Below the pieces are notes generated by a model. That model was not told the origin of the DNA and did no database searches. It saw only the letters and a list, made by a program, of their open reading frames with translations. Of a stretch of DNA of 64,000 bases, positions 1 through 11,500 are shown piece after piece. The stretch comes from Diplosphaera chodatii. Lineage: Eukaryota > Chlorophyta > Trebouxiophyceae > Prasiolales > Stichococcaceae. How positions within the stretch are numbered: the first letter of the stretch is position 1; the number at the start of each line of letters is the position of its first letter. The stretch spans positions 2,232,001-2,296,000 of the forward strand of contig JAALGY010000023.1 of the NCBI GenBank assembly GCA_032358165.1, in the 5' to 3' direction. The translations under genes were made by a program, and so were the position numbers.

Positions 1-716
1 AAACTACTGGCTTGGTTTCAGATCGGTCAGCAGCTCCAAAATTGCAAGTCACGGGCCTGCAGATCTGTGACACCTGACCTGCAGCGGCGCCAGCCGGCAG
101 GTGCAGAACATGCCTGGGTGGCAGACATGCCTGCACGTCAGGATGGAGTTTGAAGAAGGTGCTTTGCCATGTTGCAATGTGCATAGTCCATACTTTGATT
201 TACGTTCATCATCACCCCAACCCAGACAGCTTCAGCGTTGTCTGGTGTGGCCCTGTGCAGGCTTGATGCCTCGCTTGATGCCTCGCCGCCGCGGCAGGCC
301 GCGCAAGCGGCTACCCGAAATGCTGCAACAAGAGGAGAGACGTGCCCTGCACCTCCAGCTTTTGGCGTCTGCAGCACGTGCTGAGCAGGATGCGCAGCGC
401 CATGCACGTGCTGCAGCACGCGCCCCGCTGCAGGAGGCGATAGCAGCGCAGGTCGCAGGCCGTAGCAGGGCGAGGGCAGATATCGATACATCGCTTGCTA
501 CTGTGCAGCCGGCTGATGGCGTGGCTATGTGTCCCGTCCAGCACATCACCGCTGCCTCAGGTGAAAGCCAGCCAGTTGCACACATGCAATCGTTGAGAGC
601 AACAATCAAGTCGCTGAGCCGAAGGATGTGTAATCTGTGTGCAGAGGATCCCGGGGCCTCCATGAAAACTGTGCATGGCGCCCTCGGCAATTCAATACCC
701 GAGTCTGCTGGGCACC
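1..716. other. Unassigned stretch upstream of the helicase fossil
   Basis: I see no gene here that I can support. A long open frame runs on the plus strand from about 101 and includes a basic run (RRRGRPRKR) followed by an Ala/Arg/Gln-rich helix-like stretch. Its amino-acid make-up looks like GC-rich chance coding, and it runs straight into the degraded helicase. It could be the upstream part of the same dead transposon, but nothing in it matches a Rep or zinc-finger domain that I know. Confidence 0.4.
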
Positions 717-1350
717 ACCCTGTGCTGACGCCAAAGGACAGCAATGTGGGTGAACCCGAGCGGACTGCCGCAGCAACATTTCTTGGCGAGGTGCGGCTGC
801 ACTGCAGATTTCCTTGCTCAGGTTACGTGAGGTTGACAGCTGCAAGCGCGCCTTGCAGGTTGCAAGCCATGGAGCGATTGAACAGACCAGACATCAACCT
901 TGTGTCTTGCCAGGTGCAGCTCTGCTAATACAGCAGTCGACGCTGACGAGGCCGAAATGTACTCCAGCGAGTTCTTCTACTCCTTGGCGCCATCAGGCCT
1001 GCCCTCGCGCAAGTTGACCTAAAGGCCGGCATGCCCGTCATGCTGCTGCATGATTGGGACCCTGCAGATGGGCTCGGGGAGCGGCGCGCACCTCATGGTG
1101 GCGCATTGCAACCGTATCCACTCGCAATGCGAGGTGCCGGGGAAGAAGCCTGTGCTCACCTGCCGCATCGAGATGCAGTCTTGCAAAGCCGGGTCGCCAT
1201 TCCGACTGCGCCGCAGGCAGTTCCCCATGCGACGAGCACTGCCGTGACAACCACGAGGTGGCAGAGTTTGGCAGTGACATGTGGGAGTGGAGCTATCCAT
1301 TAGCGCGTTGTCTCACAACAACCAATGTTGAAATGACAGGGTTTCCATAG
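717..1350 (+). pseudogene. Degraded Pif1/Helitron-type helicase C-terminus
   Basis: The C-terminal half of a Pif1-family helicase, as carried by Helitron transposons, can be read in pieces. Around 720 the frame gives VLTPKDSNVGE and then FLGEVRL, like the family's LTPKN..V..LN...L.GE. After about 150 unrelated bases, 937-1017 gives DADEAEMYSSEFFYSLAPSG and then LPSRKLT. A one-base shift near 1018 leads to LKAGMPVMLL. A second shift near 1078 leads to the stretch ending in SPFRLRRRQFPMRRALP (about 1191-1243), the family's FRLRRRQFPVR.AFA.T motif. VGVELS follows near 1280. Two frameshifts, internal stops and an interruption show it is dead. The ATPase (Walker A) half is not in the window. This is the trace of an old rolling-circle element or Pif1 retrocopy; the termini were not found. 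Confidence 0.72.
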
Positions 1351-1736
1351 AAGTGAAAGCCCCTGTCTTGTGTCTGTGCAGCTCGTGCATGATGGTGCAG
1401 TGGCCGCTGCAATGCCGCCATGCACAGTATCATGTTCGTCATGCAGATTGTAAGGTGTTGTCCATTGATGCGATCCTCCGCAGTGCTTCCCTGTAAAAGT
1501 GTGTGTCTGCCCTTTACATTCACCTATCCCTTCACTGTATGTTCCCATCGAGGGAAAGATATGGGGCGTATGGCCCGCTACTGCAGCAAGACTGTAATTA
1601 GCTGACCGCTAATTCTGCATGTGGTAGGCCTAATCTTCCTGCACAACTGTAGCAAGCCCTTGGTTCTACTCTGCAGCGGCGTTGTACAGCGGTTTGTGGG
1701 GCGCTTTCAGGCACAGCAAGTGTGCCTCAGGCACCA

Positions 1737-4700
1737 TGGCCAGCTCCACGAGGACGTCGTTCCGTCCACGGCCTCTGGACAACAACAAGCAGCTTGAAAT
1801 TGTCAGGGACGAAAATGCCGATCTGCAGAGCGTCGGCCCCATCGATCAGGCAGATATCGAGGCCACCAGGCGCATCACAAATGGCCACGAGACGCTGGAC
1901 GCCCACAATGAGAAGGTAAGGCGACAGAACGCAAGGCAGCCAGCGGTGCATGGTGCCAGGTGCACTTGCTGTGCACTTATTGTAGCGTCACTGCGCGTTC
2001 GACAGTCATTGATCCAACACGCCAGGAGGTCGTTCCCAAGGGGAGGGGGCCACCCGGCTCTCTCTGGACTTCAGCTGGCCTCTATAGCTGTCCGGTGCAC
2101 CTTGGTAGTCCCATTCAACAATTGCGACGCCTTTCCTTGCGATTTCAACCGATGAAATGGGCTCGTACCGTGCACAAACGGCTGCAATGACAGCTGATTT
2201 GGCACTTGGGGACCGTCGACATGCGGGGCCCGTGCTGACCGTTTGCGAACCTCGGCTCGCGGCATCTGTCGGGCAGTCGTCCTTACGCTTCGTTGCCATG
2301 CAGTGCGACTTGCTACAAGTGCATTCGTTGAGTTATGTTGTTGTTTCGGTCGTTATCTTTGCGCGAGGCCATCTAGGCGGTCCCGATCGATCGCACCTGC
2401 ATCGTGCAGGTTCTGCCTTGCAACATGCATGAGCTGCGGAAGCGCTGACCTTTGCAATGGTGGTTACAGCAGTTCAGTATCATGTACACGTTGTGCTTCT
2501 TGACGCTGCAGGTGCTGGCGCTTGCCAGCGAGAAAGGCAAGGGAGGTCAGGAGATCCCCATCCCAGTGGTGACAGAGGTGGCGTCCTACTCACGGGACTA
2601 CCTGCCCACCTACCGAGAACGACCCGTGTACGTGCGAGGACGCGGTGAGCAATATTCAAGCTGACGGCTCTCCGGTGTAAATGTGCAACGCATGCCATGG
2701 CGGTGCTGCAAGCGCCCTCTGCAGTCTTGCACTGTATTGCATCCTTCAATCCGCCGCATGCACATTGCCAGGTGGCGTGGGGTATCGGGATGACAATCTG
2801 GTGGAATATGACCTGGACGCGGAGGATGATGCGTGGCTGGCGGCGTTGAATGGCGATCAGGTGCAGAACTGCTCTGTCAACCTTCAAACCATGCACCCTG
2901 CAAATGGCACTGTTCAGCTGCTTGCTCAGTTGCATGGCGAGAAAGGGAAACGAGCTGTACCCAGTGTGTGCGTGGGCTATCACGACAGGATCGCCTGCCT
3001 CAAGCACGGTTTGAGCTCATGATCTGGCGGCTGGAGACGGCCAATGCCGCTGCAATCGACCGTACATTTGCAGCTGCAGGTGCCTGAGCGTGCATGTCCA
3101 GCAGATGATTAGTGTGCTGCAATGTTGCCGTGTTCCAAGTGCCTGTGAGCGTAGGTATGGACGGTCCTCCTCAAGCCGCTGTCCAGATGCTGCCACACCG
3201 CCTGTATCAGGGCACTATTGAGCAGCTTCTGCGTATCATTGCACGAATACCCTGCGCAGGCGCGGCGCCCCAGGAGCGCACGGCACCGGCAGTGGTCGCG
3301 TCCACTGACCACATGTCCAGGGACGAGGCTCTTTCAGCGCTGGCAGCGTCGTGCCCCGCGCGCGACAAGCTGCGCGTCATGGTGCGCTTGTCCCACAGCT
3401 GTGCATCTGAGTCGGCCTCGGGCAAGCAGTAACAATGGACCCACTCGTCAGGTCGTAGATCGTCAGCAATCAAGTTTAAGGCCGAACATGGTGTGCAGGT
3501 GTATGATTACTGGATGGCGAAGCGGAAGAAGCGCGGCAAGCCGCTGCTGCGCTCGCTGCAGGCGCCGACGCCGTCGGCCGATCAGAACCCAGCCAACTGC
3601 TTCAGGTGCTGCCATGCTGCCCTCCTGTGCGTCAGCACCAGAAGTGTCCACTTGATGGACTCCAGAGCATGTTTACTGCATCTACCACCAAACGTCAAGC
3701 CCTTACGAGAGGCAGCAGGCGGTGCACAGCTGCTGCGAGCAGGCACCAGCGCATCCCTGCGCAACACCCTCGAGTGCTGCCCGCAGGCCGCGGGAGCGGA
3801 TACACCGGCCGCAGACGCGGCGGCGGAAGGAGAACAACGAGGAGGCGATGGAGAAGATGCGGGCGATACAGGGCAACCTGGGCAAGGCGCGGGAGCTGGT
3901 GGAGCAGCTGCTGCGGCGGGAGCGCAAGAAGCGCGACATCGTGGTGCGCGGGCCGTCGGGGTGTGCCCTGGCAGCTGCGACGTGCAGCACCACCTGGGGA
4001 GGGGCATGGGAGCCGGGCTCGCCACCTGGCGAGCGGCCGTGCTGCCTCTCATGGAGGCTGTGCGAACGTGTCTGTGCATTATCCTGCAATATCAGGTTTG
4101 GCCAGCAGATAACACTGAATGTTCCTGCCTTTGCTGCTGCCTGCAGTATGCGGAGATCGACGCGCAGCAGCTGCAGGTCAAACAGCGTCACGAGCCGCGC
4201 TCGGCGATGGAGGCTATCGAGGCAGACTACTCAGCCGCAGCGCGAGCCAAGCCCGGCCGGCGGCCGCTCGGCTTCGAGGTGTGCTCTTGCACCTCATGAT
4301 GAATCAAGTCATCAATCTGTGTGGACAACCAGGGCATGAGCCTTCCTGACGTGGTGATCATTGCGCTGGGATGCATGTGCTGGTCATCATTGAGGGTGTG
4401 TGTGGTGGTTGCAGGCTCGCACGGGGCTCGCGCCCGGGGGCACCATCCCTCTGGAGGGGCCGCCCGCCACCGCCGCCTCTGGCCTGCTCGATGCAGCCGG
4501 CAAACGCGCCAAGCGCAGGTCCGCCATGCAGTGCACTGCTGGAGGGTCTGATGCGGGCAGCCTGTTGACCTGTGCACCGCTTTCAACAGTATTGGACGAT
4601 GCAGTTGAAGTACTTCTATGTGTCTGACCCATGCCACAGGAAAAGGGACCCCAGCAACCCGCAGCGGGACGCGATTGCGAGGGTGGGGTCGCAGCCCTGG

Positions 4701-6127
4701 GAGCTGCAGGACGCGCTGCTGGCGCCCTGCCTGGTGCCGCCCCCCTGCCCTCCGCCCTGCAGCCTGCTGCAGTCTGCCTGCCCTGTCTCTCCATAGGCAT
4801 TGATGATGTCAGCCTGGTGGGGAATGACGATGCAGCAGGGAGTACGTGCAGACTGCACAGGACCTGCCACGTGGCCTTGGCAGCTACCTGCCAGCAAAGC
4901 TGACTGTGCCTCTGTTGCACACCCGCTGCTGGTGGTGGCTTGCCAGGCGGTGGACATGCCGCGGCTGTGCGCGGCGCTGGGGGAGGCGTCGCTGCGGCTG
5001 CCGGGGCGGGTGGCGGGGGTGCTGGCCGCCGGGCGCGGGCGGCCCCGCCCCGGCCGGGGGGGCCGCCTCCTCGTCGACCGCTGCAACCCGTGCGTTGTCA
5101 TCACCCTGCCGCACTGGCATAATACACCTCGGGCCGGGCCGTCTGGCGTCAGCTGCTGAGAGACGCACCATGCTGCGGGTCGGGGGACAGCATGAGGCTA
5201 CATACGAATGTGAGGGACCTTCTGCGGTCAAAGCATGTGGACACCAATGCGTGGCCGTCTTGCAGGTTCACGTACGAGCCGTACGGCCAGGAGGATGACG
5301 ATGGGCCGCCGCCCATGCACATGCTGCACAACCCGTACGCCGGCAACGGCAAGCCGGCGACGCCTCGGCATGCGCCCGCTGTGCCCGCTGGCGTTGCCGC
5401 CGCCCCAGCCTTTGCTCCTGACAAGGCGCAGGTGCACCCTGTATGGGCCACGACCCAAGATCGTCATCGACTGCTGCCATCTGCATAGCGACAGGAGAAA
5501 TCCTTCTACGTGCACGGCCAGCTGCCTATCTACATACACAGCCTGGCACCAGGAGCTGATATGGTACCACAGTACCAGCCATAGGACCTGACATACAATC
5601 CTGACATGCAGACATCTCAGCCAACAGAGCCGCTACCACCAGCCGTCACGCCGAAGCCCTCCCGAGTGAGGACCTTCAATGATGCTTTCCTTGCCGCGCA
5701 TACTACTAGCGGATGCTGCATGTGCCACTTGACCACACCATTGACACCTGCAACTTGGTGTGGGCCCAAGCAACATCCCTGTGCTGCTTCGGCAGGTGGC
5801 GTTGGCAACGACCCCAAACCCCACACGCAGCAGCACGCGCAAGGCGTCGTTGCGGGAGGTGCGGGGCGGCGGCGGCGGCGGCAGCGGGCCGCCGAAGCGG
5901 GGGCCGGGACGGCCGCCGAAAGCAGGGCTCAAGGTGTGCTGGCAAGTGGGATGCTACACCTCACCGATACGGTGCCTTGCACACAGAGCAAAGTCGTCAC
6001 ATGTGAGATGTCGATGATTCAACAGCCACACGCTAGACTCCTTTGTATTGCTCCTGACCCGCATTCCCTGCCGCGTGCCCTGCAGACCGGCAGCGGAGGC
6101 ACCTCCCCGATGGACCTCGATACATGA
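1737..6127 (+). CDS. EPL1: Enhancer of polycomb-like protein (EPL1), NuA4 subunit
   Basis: EPL1 is the scaffold of the NuA4/Piccolo histone acetyltransferase module in the nucleus; it binds the Esa1/Tip60-type HAT. The EPcA domain is spread over the first exons. 1737-1915 starts MASSTRTSFRPRPLDNNKQ. 2512-2644 carries IPIPVVTEVASYSRDYLP and the RERPVYVRGRG motif. 2772-2860 carries VEYDLDAEDDAWLAALNGDQ. 2989-3079 carries RFELMIWRLE. Later exons give YDYWMAKRKKRGKPLLRSL near 3500, a basic coiled coil of the MEKMRAIQGNLGKARELVEQ type near 3845-3950, and the IDAQQLQVKQRHEPRSAMEA region near 4155. The tail is Pro/Gly-rich with an AT-hook (PKRGPGRPPK, near 5890) and ends TSPMDLDT at 6127. The first ATG in frame with the EPcA motif was taken as the start. 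The central and C-terminal exon borders are approximate. Confidence 0.88.
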
Positions 6128-6974
6128 CCGAGCCCAGCAGCAGGCAAATGAGCTGCTGCTACATGGCCACAGGATGCATGGCACTTCAGCCCTTTCTGTA
6201 TAAAAGCTCAGCAGTTTTGAGGTGTATCTGTAGTTCAGCATCTGCAGTGCATCAATCACAAGTCACAGCCCAAGCTGGGGCACATTGCACAGCTGACTTG
6301 ATGATGCTAGCGTTCATGATGCGCTTGCCGCCTAGATTTCGACTGACAACAGCAACTGCAAATGCAACAATGGGGTTCTGCACAGACCTGCCTATCCTCA
6401 TCACAGGTCTTCGGATTTGGCTGCTGCACGGTCAGTGGCGGCAAGCTGCTCCAATAAGCAGCGGGCATGCGGCACGTGCAATTGTCAACTCCGCCAATGT
6501 GTTGCCTTGCGCCATGTGCTCGAGGATGGCGAGTGAGCGACTAAACGATGCAGCAGGGCAGGCGGGCCTCCTGGTGTCATCACTGGCCGTTTTGCTGACC
6601 ACATCCCGTGCGATCCGCAGCTGGCTGCTGTGCGCAGCGAACTACTGCAGTGCAGAACGGACCCGGTTGAAAGAACTCTTGCATCAGCAAGCATCAATTG
6701 CGTCATGAAAAAGGTGATCTCTGTGGCATGCAGAATGCATACCACACCTGTGCGGACGCTGCTGTGTCTCTTGCAGCGCTGCTGCCCGCTCATGCTGCTG
6801 ATGCTACGTTGACGATGGTGGTAGCAGCCTCTGCTGCATCTGGTGCAGGAAGGAGCCTGCAGGCACCAGAGGTACTGATATCTTGGCACACGTCCATGGG
6901 ACCACCTCCAAAATCACACATAGGTGTCGTTGAACACCTGTCGTCCCAACCTGCCTTCCCAGCACTCATCGCAC
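6128..6974. other. Intergenic, no gene seen
   Basis: This is the gap between the 3' ends of EPL1 (plus) and the F-box-like gene (minus), so it should hold two 3' UTRs. Open frames exist on both strands, but none shows motifs, splice structure or biased composition that I can support. Confidence 0.5.
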
Positions 6975-7865
6975 CTAAGCTGGCAGCTCCCAGATGTCCA
7001 CGCCCGGCCGCAGCACCGGCCGGAAGTGGCACAGCTGCAGGCGTGCATGTGCGGTGCGCTGGGTCGCGTCAACAGAGAGCTCCAGCCGCAGGCTCGGAAG
7101 CTCGAAGAAGTAGGAGCTGGCTGCGCCGCCGCTCATCAGCAGGCAGACGCTGGTGCCGGCGGTGCTCCTGGGCAGGTGGCCGACGCAGTACCCGCCGGTC
7201 GCAGCGGCGTGCGGCTGCTGCGGGTTTGGCTGGAAGCCAGGAGGCAAGGACACCCAGAGACGTGGGGTTGCAGGCGGCTCTACCGGCGCTGCACCAGCTT
7301 GCTGACACGCCTTGCCTGTGGCCGAAGGCTCTGAGCATTGCTGCTCGACGGGGGGCCCACCCTGATATGTATCTGCCACCTTCCCTGTGCTGCAGCAGGG
7401 TTGCGGTGCGCTGTCACCTGGGCGCTGGTGCAAGAACGAGCTGAACTGGTAGCCTGCTGGCGCACAGCAGGCGAGGAAGCGCGCCAGGAGCTGCAGCCAC
7501 TCAAAGCGTGGGCCGTGTCGCTCCAGCTCAAACTGCAGCTGAGGAGCTGCTGCGCCGTCATCCCGGCGCTGCACAAAGCGCCCCGCGGTCAGGGCTATGT
7601 GCCGCTGGTGGACGTCTTGGAAGACACTGCTCCCCCACCAAGTGTAGAGCCTGCATGTCGATATGCAGACGGGGTTGCACCTAACATGTGACACCAGGCC
7701 CACGCAAGCAGGGTCTATTGCTGCACACTCCTTCAGTCAGCAGCCAGCTTACCTGCGGCACGCCACGCAAGCGGAGACCCGGTCCCTGATGTCGCCGAGT
7801 GACTCGAAGATCACACATGTCCAAATCTCTTCGGGCAGCTGCAGCAGCGGTGAGGCTGTGTCCAT
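6975..7865 (-). CDS. Small F-box-like protein
   Basis: Three exons on the minus strand (7865-7753, 7650-7418, 7315-6975) join in frame to a 228-residue protein, and the summed length is a multiple of three. Residues 8-40 look like an F-box: LLQLPEEIWTCVIFESLGDI, then RDRVSACVACR and RLYTWWGSSVFQ, with the Leu-Pro-x-Glu-Ile-Trp start and the arginine/valine/Cys-Arg/Trp spacing of that fold. If correct, it would recruit SKP1 and act as a substrate adaptor of an SCF ubiquitin ligase. The remaining part has no LRR, Kelch or WD repeats that I can recognise, only an FELERHGPRFEWLQLLARF helix and a beta-rich end. The ATG at 7865 is the first codon of the F-box frame. F-box identity is a motif judgement; the substrate side is unknown. 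Confidence 0.6.
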
Positions 7866-8584
7866 GTTGCACAGCGTGTTGGCGGACGAGACGCCCGGCG
7901 CGCGTCCAGCTTCTGCGGCATCACAACTGACAGATCAGACCACTATCAACATTGGAAAATGTGTGTCATATCTGATGCCTGTCCAGCGGCTGGCCGCCTG
8001 CATGATTGTCGGATGAGTTCCCCCTCTGGTGTGGAGGGGGAGGTGTGCTGCGCACATCGATTGGCCGCGAGGTACACTCGACATGTGCATTCAGTGCAGC
8101 TTATCTCATTCATAAGGTAACCGCCGGGGCTGATGCACGCATGTAGCAAAGCTGCACCTGCACTGTTGTTGTCAGGAGCTGGGCAGGCGGCAGTTGGCGG
8201 TGAACATCATGAGATAAGTGAGTTGCGAACCGGCACAACAGAATCATGGACGCTCAACATTGAGTCTGAGCACTGTGCGCAGCCCGTGCGTGCATTGCAA
8301 GTGCATCAGCCGGCCTTGTGCCGGAAGTCAGCTCACGTGACCGGCACAAGCGGGGGCCGCCAACAGTTCACCGCACCCCTCTTGACCTTGCTCAGAAAGC
8401 GCTCCCGGCGAAGGCTCAGCACAGCAGATCTTCACTGCTGGCCGCAGCCGTGCATCAGTGATACATCTGATGCACAGCGGCTCTGATTGTACCTGATCAG
8501 CGTGCTCGAGGGTTCAGACGCAGGCAGTGGCTGGAGACTGATCTGAACTGCTGGTACTAGCTGGCTCTGCGGCAGCCCGCAGCC
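7866..8584. other. Divergent intergenic/promoter region
   Basis: This stretch separates the minus-strand F-box-like gene from the plus-strand AGPase gene, so it should contain both promoters. I see no coding segment. It contains a perfect 8-bp inverted repeat, listed separately. Confidence 0.5.
8019..8041. repeat. Inverted repeat, 8-bp stem
   Basis: TCCCCCTC at 8019-8026 and GAGGGGGA at 8034-8041 are perfect reverse complements around a 7-base loop (TGGTGTG). It lies about 150 bp upstream of the F-box-like start codon and 550 bp upstream of the AGPase start. Its role is unknown; it could be a regulatory hairpin or chance in C-rich DNA. Confidence 0.5.
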
Positions 8585-11500
8585 ATGCCGTGCGGCGGCA
8601 CAATGCAGATGGGCGGCCGCCTGGGCTCGCGTGCAGGTGGGGCTGCTGACACATGTCGTGTGCCTGTTACATCTGCTCATTGCCCTTCGACAGGATATGC
8701 GAGTATCCAGCGGTCGGAGGCAATGCACACCATCTGCTGACTGCGTGTGTCTCTGAGAGCTGCAGGCCTCGACAGTTCTCAGCACATATGCGGATCATCT
8801 CTGCACGGTGCACAGCGCAGCAGGCAGCGCAGCAGGCAACAGCCGCAGCAGGTGACTTCGGCCGCCACCGTGTTTCCACGTGCAGGCTGCCGCAGCGCTG
8901 ATGGTCTGACTGGTGCTGTCAGCTGCAGGTCACGAGGGCAGTGGTCCAGGCGCCGCCGAACTCCCTGGAACGGGCGGTGACAGACAGCTTCGAGAGCGCA
9001 AGCCGCATACGCATGGCATCGGAGGACAACCTCCAGATGTCACGGGTGAGCAGAGCCCACAGCCTCAGGATGCTTTGGAGAAAATCATCACCAACAGTTT
9101 CAATGACTTGACATGTTGAGCCAGCAGCAAATCCAGCACTGTATGCTCTGCATTGCCTTCCAGCATGTCTGGCTGTGCCATGCCAGTTGGCATGCGTCCC
9201 CATGGCATGCGTCCCCATACCACCGTTTCGTGTGATGCAGACGGTGCTGGGCATCATCCTGGGCGGCGGTGCAGGCAGCAGGCTGTACCCGTTGACAAAG
9301 ACGCGGGCCAAGCCGGCGGTGCCCCTGGGCGCCAACTACCGCCTGATCGACATCCCGGTCTCCAACTGCATCAACAGCGGCGTCAACAAGATCTACTGCA
9401 TGACGCAGTTCAACTCCGCGTCACTGAACCGCCACCTGGCGTCCGCATACGTGAGTGTGTGCTGGCGCAGCCGTCGCGTCTGACCGTCCGGCGGTGTTGC
9501 TGCACAGGGCGTGCTGTTGGATCCGTGCAGTGCTATGCCAGCTTGCATACCCAGGCAATAGTACGTGCTGCCAGCAGTCACAGCTGATGCTGGCTCTGCT
9601 TTCGTCTGCAGAATGCCAACGTGGGCAGTTACAGCAATGAGGGTTTTGTTGAGGTGCTGGCGGCCACGCAGAGCCCCAAATCCACATCCTGGTTTCAGGT
9701 GCAGACTCCATAAGTAGCCAACACTGCTCTGTCTACGAGGTTGTGGCAACTACTACTGTTTACATCTTTTGGCACGTGGCACAATGACATGACTCCCACT
9801 GTGCCGCACGCTGCTTGCAGGGCACGGCAGACGCAGTTCGCCAGTACCTTTGGCTCTTTGAGAACACCACGCGCACTGGCGTGCAGGACTTCTTGATTCT
9901 CTCAGGTGTGCTGTACATGGCAACTCTGCACTCATATGGAACGCAGCTCAAGCAGATCCGCTGTCACATCACTGAGATGTGATGAGGCTCTGGCATCTTG
10001 TCATGCACCTTCGCTTGCAAGTCCCGCAGGTGACCACCTCTACCGCATGGACTATGCGCCCTTTGTACAGAAGCACCGTGAGACGGGGGCCGACATCACA
10101 GTCGCGGCGCTGCCCATGGACGCTGCACGGGCCGAGGCGTTTGGCGTCATGAAGGTAACACCTGCTGGGGGTATGAGGGAGGACTGAGGACCGTGTACTA
10201 TCGTTGGCTGCACTCGTTCTGCGGCAGAGGCCCAGTAGAAGTGCGACATCGTCTACGTCATGCACGTCGGCCAGTGCATGGACAACCCCTGAAGTGGGGC
10301 CACCCATGAACGGTGCTGGTGTCGTTGCTGCAGATCGACGACAACGGCCGCATCGTGGACTTTGCGGAGAAGCCGAAGGGCGACGCGCTGCGGGCCATGG
10401 AGGTGGACACCACCGTGCTGGGCCTCGACGCCGCCAGGTGCTCCCCGGGCGTGCACTTCGCACCTTCGCGCTGCCTTATGCTAAGCATCAAGTGGCATAC
10501 CGTCCTTCCATTGATCCCAGTAGCCCTTGTACCATCTGCACCAGCCTGAAGGTCAACAGCTGTCCTGCTGGAAGCCACGCAGCTGGGCGTCCTGCGGCAA
10601 ATGCCCAGCAGGGGTTCGAATCTGGAGGCGACACATGCACAGCAGAATGGCTGCTCGGTGCTGCAGGGCGAAGGAGCTGCCGTTCATCGCCAGCATGGGC
10701 ATCTACGTGCTCAAGGCGTCCGCCATCAAGGAGCTGCTGACGAAGCACTTCCCCACGAAGCACGATTTTGGCTCCGACATCATCCCGGGTGCCAAGGACC
10801 TGGGCATGAAGATCCAGGTGGGCGCCCACCACCTGGTCGAGGGTTTAGGGTTTAGGTTTTACCCTCGGAGCATCATGCTGTCCCCTGGTGTAACTGCCAA
10901 CACAAGGACAGTGTGCACACACACCGGCTGCACCGCAGCTTTTGACCTCTGCTCTGTTTGTGCGCACCAGGCCTACCTGTACGATGGCTACTGGGAGGAC
11001 ATCGGCACGATCAAGTCGTTCTACGAGTCAAACCTGGCGCTTACTGACACCAACCCCAACTTCAGGTGGGCCGCCACATGCAACAGCGACACAGGCTGAC
11101 GAGCCTTGCACTGACGCCCCAGCGATGCACCTCCATAATGCTTGAAATGACTGTACTGCCTGCACGGTCATGAATCTCACAGTATCAACCACTGTGCAAC
11201 GCAGCTTTTATGACAAGGACGCGCCAATCTACACCATGTCACGGTTTCTGCCACCATCAAAGGTGCATGCCGTCGATTACGGGATATCGGCACTACACCA
11301 TATGCACAAAGTGATGTTGCACCTGCTATTGCGGTCTCGGGGTGCAATATTGTCACACTGGTGCTAGGCTTAGGCTCTCGCATTTTATGCGGGGCAGGTG
11401 CTGGATGCGGAGGTGACGAACAGCATCCTGGGCGACGGCTGCGTGGTGCGGGGGGGCACCACCATCAAGCACTCGGTCATCGGCCTGCGCTCGCTCATCG

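Noticed and set aside
101..928. Long plus-strand open frame with a basic RRRGRPRKR run as a possible AT-hook gene
   Set aside because: Composition fits GC-rich chance coding, and its last third is the helicase remnant read through an interruption.
6124..6708. 194-codon plus-strand frame after EPL1
   Set aside because: No domain and no splice context; lies in a gap between convergent genes.
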